A stretch of 64,000 bases of DNA from Burkholderia sp. NRF60-BP8 (GTDB lineage Bacteria > Pseudomonadota > Gammaproteobacteria > Burkholderiales > Burkholderiaceae). Numbering within the stretch: the first letter of the stretch is position 1; each line of letters opens with the position of its first letter. The notes under the pieces are model-generated. The model was not told the origin of the DNA and made no database searches. It was given only the letters and a program-made list of their open reading frames with translations. Below are positions 34,353 through 42,685 of the stretch, in pieces. The DNA lies in assembly GCF_001522585.2 (NCBI RefSeq), contig NZ_CP013372.1, positions 1,178,001 through 1,242,000 of the forward strand, read 5' to 3'. The position numbers and the translations under genes were made by a program.

Positions 34353-35135
34353 ATGCTTCATCTTCACTCGAGCTATTCGGCGAACGCCATCCTTGCTGCC
34401 CTCCCGGAGGACAGCATCCGCGCCATCGCACCGCATCTCGAACTGGTCAGGATCAAGGCCGGGATGCTCGACCGGGTCGGCGAGCCGATGCGCCACCTGC
34501 ACTTTCCGACGACGGCGATGATGTCGGTGCAGCATCTGATGGAAGACGGTGCGATGGTCGAAGTGGCGGTGGTCGGCCGCGAGGGCGTGGTCGGGCTGGG
34601 GACGCTGGTCGGCGGTCTCGCCGCGTCGAGCCGGGTCGAGGTGCGTATCGGCGGCATGGCCTATCGCGTGCCGAGTTGCGTGATGCGCGCCGAATTCGAG
34701 CGATCGGCGCAGACTTACCGGCTGCTGCTCAACACTTGCCAGGCGACGATGGCGCAGATCTCGCGCAGTGCGCTGTGCAACCGGCACCACTCGGTCAGCG
34801 AGCAACTCAGCCGCTGGCTGCTGCTCGCGCACGACCGGATCGACGGCGACGAGCTGGCCGTCACGCAGCAGACGATCGCGAACATGCTCGGCGTGCGGCG
34901 CGAGGGGGTGACGGAAGCGGCCGGGAACCTGCAGGAAGCCGGGCTGATCCGGCAACGCCGCGGCCGCATCACGGTGCTCGACCGGCACGGTCTCGAACAT
35001 CAGGCGTGCGAGTGCTACGACCTGATTCGTGCCGACTACCGCCGATTGCTCGGCACGCGCGCAAATGCGAGGCCGGCGGCGGTTCGCCCGCGCATGCCGG
35101 ACGCGCATTTCGGATTCCCCGCGCACGGTGCGTGA
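34353..35135 (+). CDS. berA: c-di-GMP-responsive Crp/Fnr regulator BerA
   Basis: The 260-residue protein has the cNMP-binding-like domain (LVRIKAGMLDRVGEPMRHLHFPTTAMM) and a C-terminal helix-turn-helix (TQQTIANMLGVRREGVTEAAGNLQEAGLIRQ). BerA of B. cenocepacia binds c-di-GMP and activates biofilm exopolysaccharide genes. Identification rests on position (seven genes after berB, behind a sigma54 promoter, next to the priming transferase) and family. ATG 34353 is preceded by AAGGGA. It is likely co-transcribed with the downstream transferase (32-base gap). The paralog at 32652-33434 is the alternative candidate for the name, but the sigma54 promoter favours this gene. Confidence 0.86.
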   Translation: MLHLHSSYSANAILAALPEDSIRAIAPHLELVRIKAGMLDRVGEPMRHLHFPTTAMMSVQHLMEDGAMVEVAVVGREGVVGLGTLVGGLAASSRVEVRIGGMAYRVPSCVMRAEFERSAQTYRLLLNTCQATMAQISRSALCNRHHSVSEQLSRWLLLAHDRIDGDELAVTQQTIANMLGVRREGVTEAAGNLQEAGLIRQRRGRITVLDRHGLEHQACECYDLIRADYRRLLGTRANARPAAVRPRMPDAHFGFPAHGA

Positions 35136-35167
35136 CGATGCAGTCGATGTCCGGTGGAACGAATGCA

Positions 35168-36553
35168 ATGCGACGAACTGCGATCGCAGTGGCCGACGGC
35201 GCGCTCGTGCTGGCCGGGACGCTCGTCGCGCAGGCGGCGTCGGGTCTCGGATGGCATGAATTGTCCGATGCGCAACGCGGTTCGATCGCGCTGCTGTGCG
35301 TGCTGACGGTGGCGTTGCTGCCGCGCTACCTGCGCACGGTGCCCGGCGGCGTGGCGGTGCAGGGCGGCGCGCACGTGCTGACGCACACGCTGGTGGCGGT
35401 GGTGTGCGCGAGCGTGCTGACGGTGGCGGGCACGATGTGGATCATGAATCGCGGCGGCACGGTGACGACCCGCTGGATCGTGCGCACGGTGCTGGCCGGC
35501 GACGCGGCGGTGCTGCTCGGCCGAGCGGCGCTGCTGGCGCTCGCGCTGACGCGCGGCGACCCGCTTGCGCGGCAGCGCCGGGTCGCCGTCGTCGGCGCAA
35601 CGGCATACGGGCGCGTGGCGATCGAGCGGATGCAGCTCGCGCCGAACGGCCCGTTCGTGGCCGCATGCGTATTCGACGACGATGCACAGGCCGGCGCGGG
35701 CGGCATCGGCGGCGTGCCGGTGATCGACGACTGGAACACGTTGCGCGACCTGATTCGCGGCGGCGACATCGACGAGGTCTGGCTCACGCTGCCGATGTCG
35801 CACGAGTGGCGGATCCACCGCATCGTGCGCGAGTTGCGCGACGAGTTCGTCGAGTTGCGGCTGTTGCCCGACGTGCGGCAGATGGCGATCGTCGATCGCT
35901 CCGCGACCGACGTGTTGGGCATGCCGGCGATCAATCTCGCGACCACGCCGCGCTCCGCGCCGGAGTTGTGGGCGAAGTTCGCGTTCGACCGGCTGTTCGC
36001 GTTCGGCGTGCTGATTCCGTTGCTGCCGCTGCTGGCGCTGCTGGCGATCGCGGTCAAGCTGTCGTCGCCGGGGCCCGTGCTGTTCAGGCAGCGCCGCAAG
36101 GGCGTCGACGGCCGCGAGTTCGACATCCTGAAGTTCCGGACGATGCGCGTGCATCGCGCCCAGCCCGGCGTCGTGAGGCAAGCGTCGCGCAACGATGCAC
36201 GCATCACGCGCGTCGGTGCGTTCCTGCGGCGCACGTCGCTCGACGAGCTACCGCAGTTCTTCAACGTGCTGTTCGGACAGATGTCGGTGGTCGGCCCGCG
36301 TCCGCACGCGATCGAGCACGACGACCTGTATCGGCAACTGATCGACTGCTACATGTACCGCTACCGCGTGCGGCCCGGTATCACCGGATGGGCGCAGGTG
36401 AACGGCTATCGCGGCGAGACGCGCAAGATCGAGGCGATGGAGGCGCGCGTGAAGTTCGATCTGTTCTACATGCAGAACTGGAGCTTCTGGTTCGACATCA
36501 AGATCATCCTGATGACGGTGGTGCGCGGCTTCGTCGGGCGCAACGCATTCTAA
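35168..36553 (+). CDS. Undecaprenyl-phosphate sugar-1-phosphate transferase (WcaJ type)
   Basis: This polyprenol phosphate hexose-1-phosphotransferase starts the repeat unit by transferring a sugar 1-phosphate (commonly glucose or galactose) to undecaprenyl phosphate. The 461-residue protein has four or so N-terminal spans, a Rossmann-like CoA_binding_3 region (VAVVGATAYGRVAI), a last span near residues 277-300, and the conserved catalytic domain: KLSSPGPVLFRQRRKG, FDILKFRTM, RRTSLDELPQFFNV and MSVVGPRPHAIEHD. ATG 35168 follows GGTGGA; ATG 35138 is possible. It sits directly after berA, more than 11 kb from the rest of the assembly genes, so priming may be co-regulated with BerA. Confidence 0.9.
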   Translation: MRRTAIAVADGALVLAGTLVAQAASGLGWHELSDAQRGSIALLCVLTVALLPRYLRTVPGGVAVQGGAHVLTHTLVAVVCASVLTVAGTMWIMNRGGTVTTRWIVRTVLAGDAAVLLGRAALLALALTRGDPLARQRRVAVVGATAYGRVAIERMQLAPNGPFVAACVFDDDAQAGAGGIGGVPVIDDWNTLRDLIRGGDIDEVWLTLPMSHEWRIHRIVRELRDEFVELRLLPDVRQMAIVDRSATDVLGMPAINLATTPRSAPELWAKFAFDRLFAFGVLIPLLPLLALLAIAVKLSSPGPVLFRQRRKGVDGREFDILKFRTMRVHRAQPGVVRQASRNDARITRVGAFLRRTSLDELPQFFNVLFGQMSVVGPRPHAIEHDDLYRQLIDCYMYRYRVRPGITGWAQVNGYRGETRKIEAMEARVKFDLFYMQNWSFWFDIKIILMTVVRGFVGRNAF

Positions 36554-36936
36554 GGAGGCCGAATCATCGGCGCGGCGCCGCGTGCGCGATCGTATCGACT
36601 GCGTGATGCCGGTTCGCGAGCGTGGAAGGACGCACCGTGGCCGCACGGGAAATTGCTGCGCTGCGGTTGCGTCGGCGGACTTAGCGGCGTGGGCCGCGAA
36701 GCCGGGATTGCGCGTCGGTCCCCAGTTTCCGCACCGCTGCCGCTGCATGACGGGTAGCCGATTTCGGTCAACACACGCGTGTTCAATGGGTTTATCCTGC
36801 GTCGAATGCGTCCGGCGTTTCGCACGTCCGGCCGCCCATCCGGATGCGGCGGCGCAGTCGTGCCTGCGTGCCGCGCACCGGCGCGATACCGCGCGCCGCT
36901 CTTTTTCGCGCGGAACCCGGAACAGGAGAGACGGCC
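36554..36936. other. Intergenic region without recognisable feature
   Basis: These 383 bases separate the priming transferase from the DksA/TraR-like gene. I see no gene or strong hairpin. The last part (36,700-36,900) is probably the promoter region of the following gene; a Shine-Dalgarno sequence CAGGAGAG ends it. Confidence 0.5.
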
Positions 36937-37329
36937 ATGTCGCTCGACCCACAACAAAAGCAGACGCTGAAGCAGCGGCTGAACGAGAGCGAGCAGGCGC
37001 TGCGCGCGGAGATCCGCACGAGCGAAGACCAGCGCGCGTCGGAATCCTATGCGGATCTGGCCGGCGCGGCGCCGGACGAGGGCGACGAGGCGAACGCGGA
37101 CCTGTTCGTCGACGTCGATCATGCATTGATCGGCATGAAGCTGGCCGAGCTGCGCGCGATCGGTCGCGCCCAGCAGCGGATGCGCGACGGCAGTTACGGC
37201 GAATGCATCGACTGCGATGGCTCGGTCGGTTACGCGCGGCTGCTGGCGCGTCCCACCGCCGAGCGCTGCACGCATTGTCAGGCGCTGTACGAGCGACGCT
37301 ACGCGACGACGCCGCGCGCGTCGCTCTGA
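36937..37329 (+). CDS. DksA/TraR-type zinc-finger protein
   Basis: The 130-residue protein has an N-terminal helical hairpin region (about 1-85) and a C-terminal four-cysteine zinc finger, CIDCDGSVGYARL ... CTHCQALYE, the C-x2-C-x17-C-x2-C pattern of the DksA/TraR C4 family. It could bind RNA polymerase through the secondary channel, as DksA does, but the acidic coiled-coil tip (DxxDxA) is not obvious, so it may be only a general TraR/DksA-like protein. CAGGAGAG precedes the ATG. Confidence 0.85.
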   Translation: MSLDPQQKQTLKQRLNESEQALRAEIRTSEDQRASESYADLAGAAPDEGDEANADLFVDVDHALIGMKLAELRAIGRAQQRMRDGSYGECIDCDGSVGYARLLARPTAERCTHCQALYERRYATTPRASL

Positions 37330-37480
37330 CGTCGCGGCTTGAACCGCGCTGCACGCGACGCGCGGCCGGCGTAGGATGACCAACAGGCGCCCGGCGGCGT
37401 CGACATGCGGCGCCGGGCGGGCAAGCGCCGTCGCGCACGCGCGCGGCGCGACATCCACGTGGAAGGGAGCCACGCCGATC

Positions 37481-39256
37481 ATGCCGATTCACAATGCCGA
37501 GTGCGCGGCCGTGTTCGCCGAGATCGCCGACATGCTCGAGATCCAGGGCGCCAACCCGTTTCGCGTGCGTGCGTACCGCAACGCCGCGCGTACGGTCGCC
37601 GACTACGGCCGCGATATCCCGACGATGATCGCGAACGGCGACGATCTCGGGAAGATTCCGTCGATCGGGGCCGATCTGGCGGCGAAGCTGCGCGAGATCG
37701 CCGCGACCGGCACCTGCGAACTGCAGCAGACCTTGCGTCATGCGTTGCCGGGCGCGATCGTCGAGCTGCTCGATGTGCCCGGGCTCGGCGCGAAACGCGT
37801 GAAGGCGCTGCATGACGCGCTGCACGTCGATTCGCTGGAACAGTTGCGCGCCGAAGCGAAGAGCGGGCATGTGCGCGAGCTGCCGGGCTTCGGCGCGAAA
37901 ACCGAAGCGCATCTGCTCGAAGCGATCGACGATCGTCTGCAGCGCGAGCCGCAACGCTTTCTGCTGCCCGACGCCGCGCAAGCGCTGATGCCGTTGCTCG
38001 AACGCCTGCGTGCGGTGGCCGGCGTCGGCAAGGCCGTGCCGGCCGGCAGCTTCCGCCGCCGTCGCGAGACGGTCGGCGATCTCGACATCCTCGTCACCGC
38101 ACGCGAGCCGGCCGCGGTCGCCGAAGCGTTCGTCGGCCACGGCGACGTGGCGCGCGTGCTCGCGCACGGCAAGACCCGGTCGAGCGTGACGCTTGCCAGC
38201 GGGTTGCAGGTCGACCTGCGCGTCGTCGATGCCGATGCGTTCGGCGCGGCGCTCGTCTACTTCACCGGATCGAAAGCGCACAACATCGCGCTGCGCAGGA
38301 TCGCGCAGGCCGGCGGCCTGAAGATCAACGAATACGGCGTGTTTCGCGGCGACGAGCGGATTGCCGGCGCGACGGAGGCATCGGTCTATGCGGCGATCGG
38401 GCTGCACGAGGTGCCGCCCGAATTGCGCGAGGATCGCGGCGAGATCGATGCGTCGCGTGCCGGCACGCTGCCGGCGCTGGTCGAGCGCAAGCATCTCCAT
38501 GGCGACCTGCACGCGCATACCGATGCATCGGCCGGCCGCGACAGCCTGCGCGCGATGGCCGACGCCGCGCGTGCACGCGGGCTCGCGTACCTGGCCGTCA
38601 CCGACCGTGCTCCGCCCGATGGCGCCCGGGACGGCTTCGACTGGCTCGCGCGCCAGATCGACGAGATCGATCGCGTCAACGCGACGTTCGACGATTTCGT
38701 GTTGCTCAAGGGCGTGGAAGCCGGCATTCGCGAGGACGGCAGCCTCGACGTACCCGACGCGATGCTCGGCCGGCTCGATCTCGTGGTGGGCGCGGTGCGC
38801 GACGGTTTCGACCTGCCGCGCGGCGCGCAAACCGATCGCATGCTGCGCGCGATGGACCATCCGCATTTCACGATTCTCGCGCACCCGACCGGCCGCGTGC
38901 TCGGCGAACGCGACGCCTGCGCACTCGATGTGCCGCGCGTGCTCGCGGGGGCCGCCGCGCGCGGCTGCTTCGTCGAACTCGATGCGCAGCCGCGGCGATT
39001 CGATCTGCCGGACGTCTGGTGCCGCGAGGCCGCGAAGGCCGGCGTGCCGGTCGCGATCGATTCGGATGCATGCAGCGCCGACGAACTCGACAACCTCGCG
39101 TTCGGCATCGATCAGGCGCGGCGCGGCTGGCTGACGCGGCGGGATGTGCTGAACACGCGCACGCTCGCGCAACTGCGGCCACTGCTGGCGCGCACGATGG
39201 GCGGTGCGGGCAGCGCGGGCAGCGGCGCGAAGCGCGGCCGGTCGAAGGGCGCGTGA
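37481..39256 (+). CDS. polX: DNA polymerase/3'-5' exonuclease PolX
   Basis: PolX is a family X repair polymerase with an added PHP nuclease domain. The 591-residue protein has an N-terminal helix-hairpin-helix lyase-like region (NPFRVRAYRNAARTV ... IPSIGADLAAKLREI), a palm domain with AGSFRRRRETVGDLDILV (metal-binding Asp pair) and VDLRVVDADAFGAALVYFTGSKAHNI, and a C-terminal PHP domain starting HGDLHAHTDASAGRDSL with further His/Asp residues (HPHFTILAHPTGR). The ATG at 37481 matches the conserved N-terminus. It likely acts in base-excision or gap repair. Confidence 0.93.
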   Translation: MPIHNAECAAVFAEIADMLEIQGANPFRVRAYRNAARTVADYGRDIPTMIANGDDLGKIPSIGADLAAKLREIAATGTCELQQTLRHALPGAIVELLDVPGLGAKRVKALHDALHVDSLEQLRAEAKSGHVRELPGFGAKTEAHLLEAIDDRLQREPQRFLLPDAAQALMPLLERLRAVAGVGKAVPAGSFRRRRETVGDLDILVTAREPAAVAEAFVGHGDVARVLAHGKTRSSVTLASGLQVDLRVVDADAFGAALVYFTGSKAHNIALRRIAQAGGLKINEYGVFRGDERIAGATEASVYAAIGLHEVPPELREDRGEIDASRAGTLPALVERKHLHGDLHAHTDASAGRDSLRAMADAARARGLAYLAVTDRAPPDGARDGFDWLARQIDEIDRVNATFDDFVLLKGVEAGIREDGSLDVPDAMLGRLDLVVGAVRDGFDLPRGAQTDRMLRAMDHPHFTILAHPTGRVLGERDACALDVPRVLAGAAARGCFVELDAQPRRFDLPDVWCREAAKAGVPVAIDSDACSADELDNLAFGIDQARRGWLTRRDVLNTRTLAQLRPLLARTMGGAGSAGSGAKRGRSKGA

Positions 39257-39258
39257 AC

Positions 39259-39280
39259 GCAACGCGGCCGGCCGCGTTGC
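39259..39280. terminator. Palindromic stem between convergent genes
   Basis: A perfect 22-bp GC-rich palindrome lies between the polX stop and the end of the alanine dehydrogenase gene. It could form a hairpin in transcripts from both sides; no clear T-tract follows. Confidence 0.4.
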
Positions 39281-39301
39281 ATGCAACTCATGCCGGCATG
39301 G

Positions 39302-40417
39302 TCAAGCGAGCACGCCGGTCGCCGGCACGTAGGGCAGGCCGAGCGCGAGTGCGACCGCTTCGTACGTGATGTGCCCGTCGCACACGTTCAGGCCCGCGCG
39401 CAGATGCGGATCGTCGAGCATCGCCTGCTTCCAGCCCTTGTCGGCGAGCGCGAGCGCATGGCCGAGCGTTGCATTGTTCAGCGCGAAGGTCGACGTGCGC
39501 GCGACCGCGCCGGGCATGTTCGCGACGCAGTAGTGGACCACGCCGTCGACGACGAAGGTCGGCGCCGCGTGCGTGGTCGCATGCGAGGTCTCGAAGCATC
39601 CGCCCTGATCGATCGCGACGTCGACGACGACCGCTCCCTTGCGCATCGTCGCGATCATGTCGCGCGTGACGAGCCGCGGCGCCGACGCGCCCGGCACCAG
39701 CACGGCGCCGATCACGACGTCGGCCTCGCGCACGGCTTCGTCGACCGTTTGCGCATTCGAGCAGACGGTCGCGATCCGGTTGGCGAACACGAGATCGAGC
39801 TGGCGCAACCGGTTCACGTTGTTGTCGAGCACGGTGACGCGCGCGCCCAGGCCCACCGCCATCTGCAGTGCGCCGGTGCCCACGACGCCCGCGCCGAGCA
39901 CGACGACGTGCGCGGCCGGCACGCCGGGCACGCCGGCCATCAGCAGCCCGCGGCCGCCGCGCGGGCTTTCGAGGTGGGTCGCCGCGACCTGGATCGACAT
40001 GCGGCCGGCGACTTCGCTCATCGGTGCGAGCAACGGCAGGCCGCCGCCCGGGCCGGTCACGGTTTCGTACGCGATGCAGACCGCGCCGGATTTCACGAGC
40101 GCGGCGGCCTGAGCGGGATCGGGCGCGAGATGCAGGTACGTATAGAGGATCTGGCCGCGCCGCAGCATCGCGCATTCGGCCGGCTGAGGCTCCTTGACCT
40201 TGATGATCATGTCGGCGCGCGCGAAGATGTCGTCCGCGCCGTCGCTGAGCGATGCGCCCGCTGCCGTGTAGTCGTCGTCGAGCAGGCCGATCGCCGTGCC
40301 CGCGCCGCGTTGCACGAGCACGCGATGGCCGTGCCGCACGAGTTCGCGCGCGCCGGCCGGCGTGAGGCCGACGCGGTACTCGTGGTTCTTGATCTCTTTC
40401 GGCACACCGATCAGCAT
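39302..40417 (-). CDS. ald: Alanine dehydrogenase
   Basis: Ald catalyses the reversible NAD-dependent oxidative deamination of L-alanine to pyruvate and ammonia. The 371-residue protein starts MLIGVPKEIKNHEYRVGLTP, has the substrate-lysine region IIKVKEPQP, HLAPDP, and the Rossmann motif VVVLGAGVVGTGALQMAVGLGA near residue 170. Length equals the family norm. It is transcribed convergently with polX; no linked regulator is seen in the 292 bases upstream. Confidence 0.94.
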   Translation of the reverse strand: MLIGVPKEIKNHEYRVGLTPAGARELVRHGHRVLVQRGAGTAIGLLDDDYTAAGASLSDGADDIFARADMIIKVKEPQPAECAMLRRGQILYTYLHLAPDPAQAAALVKSGAVCIAYETVTGPGGGLPLLAPMSEVAGRMSIQVAATHLESPRGGRGLLMAGVPGVPAAHVVVLGAGVVGTGALQMAVGLGARVTVLDNNVNRLRQLDLVFANRIATVCSNAQTVDEAVREADVVIGAVLVPGASAPRLVTRDMIATMRKGAVVVDVAIDQGGCFETSHATTHAAPTFVVDGVVHYCVANMPGAVARTSTFALNNATLGHALALADKGWKQAMLDDPHLRAGLNVCDGHITYEAVALALGLPYVPATGVLA

Positions 40418-40709
40418 GAGTCGCCTCCATGGCCTTCGTTATCGTCGTCGTGCGGGCAGCCGCTTGCGGGGCGGCGTACCGACCGCAGTACTGGAATAAC
40501 AGGGTAGTTGTGCACGGAGGGAAGTCAAGCGGCCGGCCCGCGCGACGACGCATGCGCACTGCAACGCAGCATGCGCGGCTACCGGCTGCGGCCGTTGCGA
40601 CCGGACGTCGCAATGCGCGCGTGGCCGGGTTTCGGTATCGTCATGCGTGCCGCGTGCGGGAATGCTTTCGGCAAAACAACGAGACAACGAGACGAGGACC
40701 TTGACCGAC

Positions 40710-41126
40710 ATGACCAGTGCGTATTTCAGCGTGCCGACGCTTTGCGCCATCGCGCTCGTGCACGTCTACTGGGCGTTCGGCGGGCGGATGGGCAAGCGTG
40801 CGGCCATTCCGGAGCACGACGGCGTACCGCTGTTGCGGCCGACCGTCGTCGGCACGCTCGCCGTCGCGGCGGCACTGCTGTGCGGCGCAGGCGTGGTCGC
40901 CGCGCGTGCCGGCTGGCTGGGGCGCAATGCGTATCCCGGCACGATCGCGTTCGCGGTCGTTGCGCTCGCATTGATCTTCGCGGTGCGGGCCGTCGGCGAT
41001 TTCCGTTACGTCGGCTTCTTCAAGCGGATTCGCGGGTCGCGTTTCGCGCGGATGGACACGCTGTATTACTCGCCGTTGTGCGCGGCGCTGGCGTTGTCGA
41101 TCGCGTCGATGTTCTGGCCGTGGTGA
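40710..41126 (+). CDS. DUF3995 domain membrane protein
   Basis: The 138-residue protein has four predicted spans, starting SVPTLCAIALVHVYWAFGG, a typical DUF3995 opening, and containing AVRAVGDFRYVGFFKRI between spans three and four. No function is known for the family. ATG 40710 was chosen; a TTG nine bases upstream with GAGGA before it is an alternative start. It appears monocistronic. Confidence 0.75.
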   Translation: MTSAYFSVPTLCAIALVHVYWAFGGRMGKRAAIPEHDGVPLLRPTVVGTLAVAAALLCGAGVVAARAGWLGRNAYPGTIAFAVVALALIFAVRAVGDFRYVGFFKRIRGSRFARMDTLYYSPLCAALALSIASMFWPW

Positions 41127-41296
41127 GGGAAGCGCCGCGCGCGATTCGACCCGCGTGCGTATCGGTCGGCGTAAGGTATTCGGCCGGCACGGCATCGTGG
41201 CTATGCATAAGAGGCGGAAGCTACCGGAGCGCGGTGCAACTCGACATCGCCATCCGAGCGGGCGTCGCCGGGAAGCGACACGCGGCCCCCGTGGCT

Positions 41297-41430
41297 CTCA
41301 CGTCGCTCACGTCGCTCACGTCCGTCACATCCCCGGCGTCCCCGGCGTCCCCGGCGTCCCCGGCGTCCCCAGCGTCCCCAGCGTCCCCAGCGTCCCCCGG
41401 CGTCCCCCGGCGTCCCCCGGCGTCCCCGGC
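41297..41430. repeat. Tandem array of 9-10-bp units
   Basis: About 15 units follow each other: three of CTCACGTCG type, one transitional, then units of GTCCCCGGC type, three variants GTCCCCAGC, three 10-bp units GTCCCCCGGC, and a final GTCCCCGGC. Runs of identical variants suggest slippage or local duplication. Because 9 is a multiple of 3, the minus strand reads as collagen-like Gly-X-Y in two frames, but no gene structure supports translation. Confidence 0.85.
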
Positions 41431-41525
41431 GCCTCGCGTCCAGCTCGTTTGCGCGACCGGCGAACGCATCCGTCGTCTAGCCATCCTTGCACATTCGGTC
41501 TTGCGAACTTCCCATTGTTGCTAAT

Positions 41526-41549
41526 TTCGATGCACTGAATTGCATCGAA
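41526..41549. promoter_or_regulatory. Inverted repeat with 9-bp arms
   Basis: Perfect arms TTCGATGCA (41526-41534) and TGCATCGAA (41541-41549) flank a 6-base spacer. It is 10 bases upstream of the 16-bp palindrome, in an AT-richer stretch about 400 bases before the gluconate dehydrogenase genes. It may be an operator or an mRNA hairpin. Confidence 0.5.
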
Positions 41550-41559
41550 CCCTCTAGTA

Positions 41560-41575
41560 ATGGAACCGGTTCCAT
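41560..41575. promoter_or_regulatory. 16-bp perfect palindrome, LacI/GntR-like operator
   Basis: ATGGAACCGGTTCCAT is a perfect palindrome with the central CG characteristic of LacI-family operators, and resembles the gluconate repressor site type (TGTTACCGGTAACA). Its position upstream of gluconate dehydrogenase genes suggests control by a sugar-acid-responsive LacI-family repressor. No such regulator is encoded in the window. Confidence 0.6.
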
Positions 41576-41944
41576 ATATAATTCGCCGCACTCGTCGCCC
41601 GGCCGGAAAAGAGGGTCGTGCACGTTGCGCTTGCTGTCCGATGACGCGACGTCTAAGTTGAACAAAGGTCGTGAGCGATGACGGATAGATACCGGCCGAT
41701 GTCGGTATTTGTCCGACGATAGGCCCGCGAAGAGGTCCGGCCGCGCAGTGCCGCCAGTCCCGGGCGACGTGCGGCTGCAATGACGGCACCGCCGCGGACT
41801 GCGCCGCCGGACGCCTGCATCGAGGTTGTGCGCAACACCCGAAAGAACACGGCGACCGGCCGCCTGCGGCACGGCTGCCTGCCGGGCACGCGGCATGCGG
41901 AATGCGCGCGTCCGAACCCGATCCCCAACGATCAACATCCGACC

Positions 41945-42685
41945 ATGTCCACGCCACCTGACAAACCCAATTCGCGTCGCCGTTTCCTGCGCACCTCGGT
42001 CGCGCTCGTGCCGATCGCGTCGGTCGCCGGCTGCGACCTGCGCTCGTCGTCGTCGTCCGCGACGACGGCCGGCAACGCGTCCACCGCGTCGGCCGGCGCC
42101 GAACGCGCGCCGTACAAGCCGACCTTTTTCGATGCGAAGGAATGGGCGTTCGTCCAGGCCGCCGTCGACCGGCTGATTCCTGCCGACGCCGAAGGCCCCG
42201 GCGCACTCGAAGCGGGCGTGCCCGAATTCATCGATCGCCAGATGGAGACGCCGTATGCGCACGGCGCGACGTGGTACATGCAGGGGCCGTTCCAGCAGGG
42301 CGTGCCCGAGCTCGGCTACCAGTTGAAGCTGGTGCCGCGCGACATCTACCGGCTCGGCATCGCGGCCGTCAACCGCTATTGCGAGAAGGCGCACGGCAAG
42401 GCGTTCGCGGATCTCGACGCGCCGACGCGCGACACGGTGCTCGGCGCGCTGGAGAAGGGCAGCGCGCAGATCGACGACGTCCCGCCCGGCGTGTTCCTCG
42501 GCCAGTTGCTGCAGAACACGCGCGAAGGCTACTTCTGCGATCCGGTGCATGGCGGCAATCGCGACATGGCCGCGTGGAAGATGATCGGTTTCCCGGGCGC
42601 ACGCGCGGACTTCATGGATTTCGTCAACCAGAGCGGCAAGCCCTATCCGTACGGCCCCGTCTCGATCAACGGGGAGCGCAGCTGA
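41945..42685 (+). CDS. Gluconate 2-dehydrogenase gamma subunit (Tat-exported)
   Basis: This small subunit accompanies the flavoprotein and cytochrome subunits of the periplasmic membrane-bound gluconate 2-dehydrogenase. The 246-residue protein has a Tat signal (SRRRFLR at residues 10-16, hydrophobic stretch, then VAGC which could be a lipobox or a cleavage region), followed by the conserved FFDAKEWAFVQAAVDRLIPADAEGPGALEAGVPEFIDRQM segment of the family (gluconate_2-dh3). The next gene starts within its stop (TGATG). Confidence 0.9.
   Translation: MSTPPDKPNSRRRFLRTSVALVPIASVAGCDLRSSSSSATTAGNASTASAGAERAPYKPTFFDAKEWAFVQAAVDRLIPADAEGPGALEAGVPEFIDRQMETPYAHGATWYMQGPFQQGVPELGYQLKLVPRDIYRLGIAAVNRYCEKAHGKAFADLDAPTRDTVLGALEKGSAQIDDVPPGVFLGQLLQNTREGYFCDPVHGGNRDMAAWKMIGFPGARADFMDFVNQSGKPYPYGPVSINGERS

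Larger units (their letters stand above)
41127..41944. other. 818-base intergenic region upstream of gluconate dehydrogenase
   Basis: There is no convincing gene. It contains the 9-bp tandem array (41297-41430), an AT-richer segment 41,510-41,600 with two palindromes (listed separately), and about 340 bases of leader before the first gluconate dehydrogenase ATG. Long ORFs crossing the array on either strand are low-complexity and are rejected. Confidence 0.5.

Noticed and set aside
36248..39286. 1012-codon minus-strand ORF opposite the priming transferase, DksA-like and polX genes
   Set aside because: It spans three recognised genes on the other strand and has shadow-type composition.
41329..41430. 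CRISPR array
   Set aside because: Units are only 9-10 bases, directly adjacent with no unique spacers, and no cas genes are present.
41325..42206. Collagen-like minus-strand ORF (Gly-X-Y repeats) of about 293 codons
   Set aside because: The Gly-X-Y pattern arises from the 9-bp tandem DNA array; the rest overlaps the gluconate dehydrogenase gamma gene in antisense, is Arg-rich and has no signal or ribosome site.
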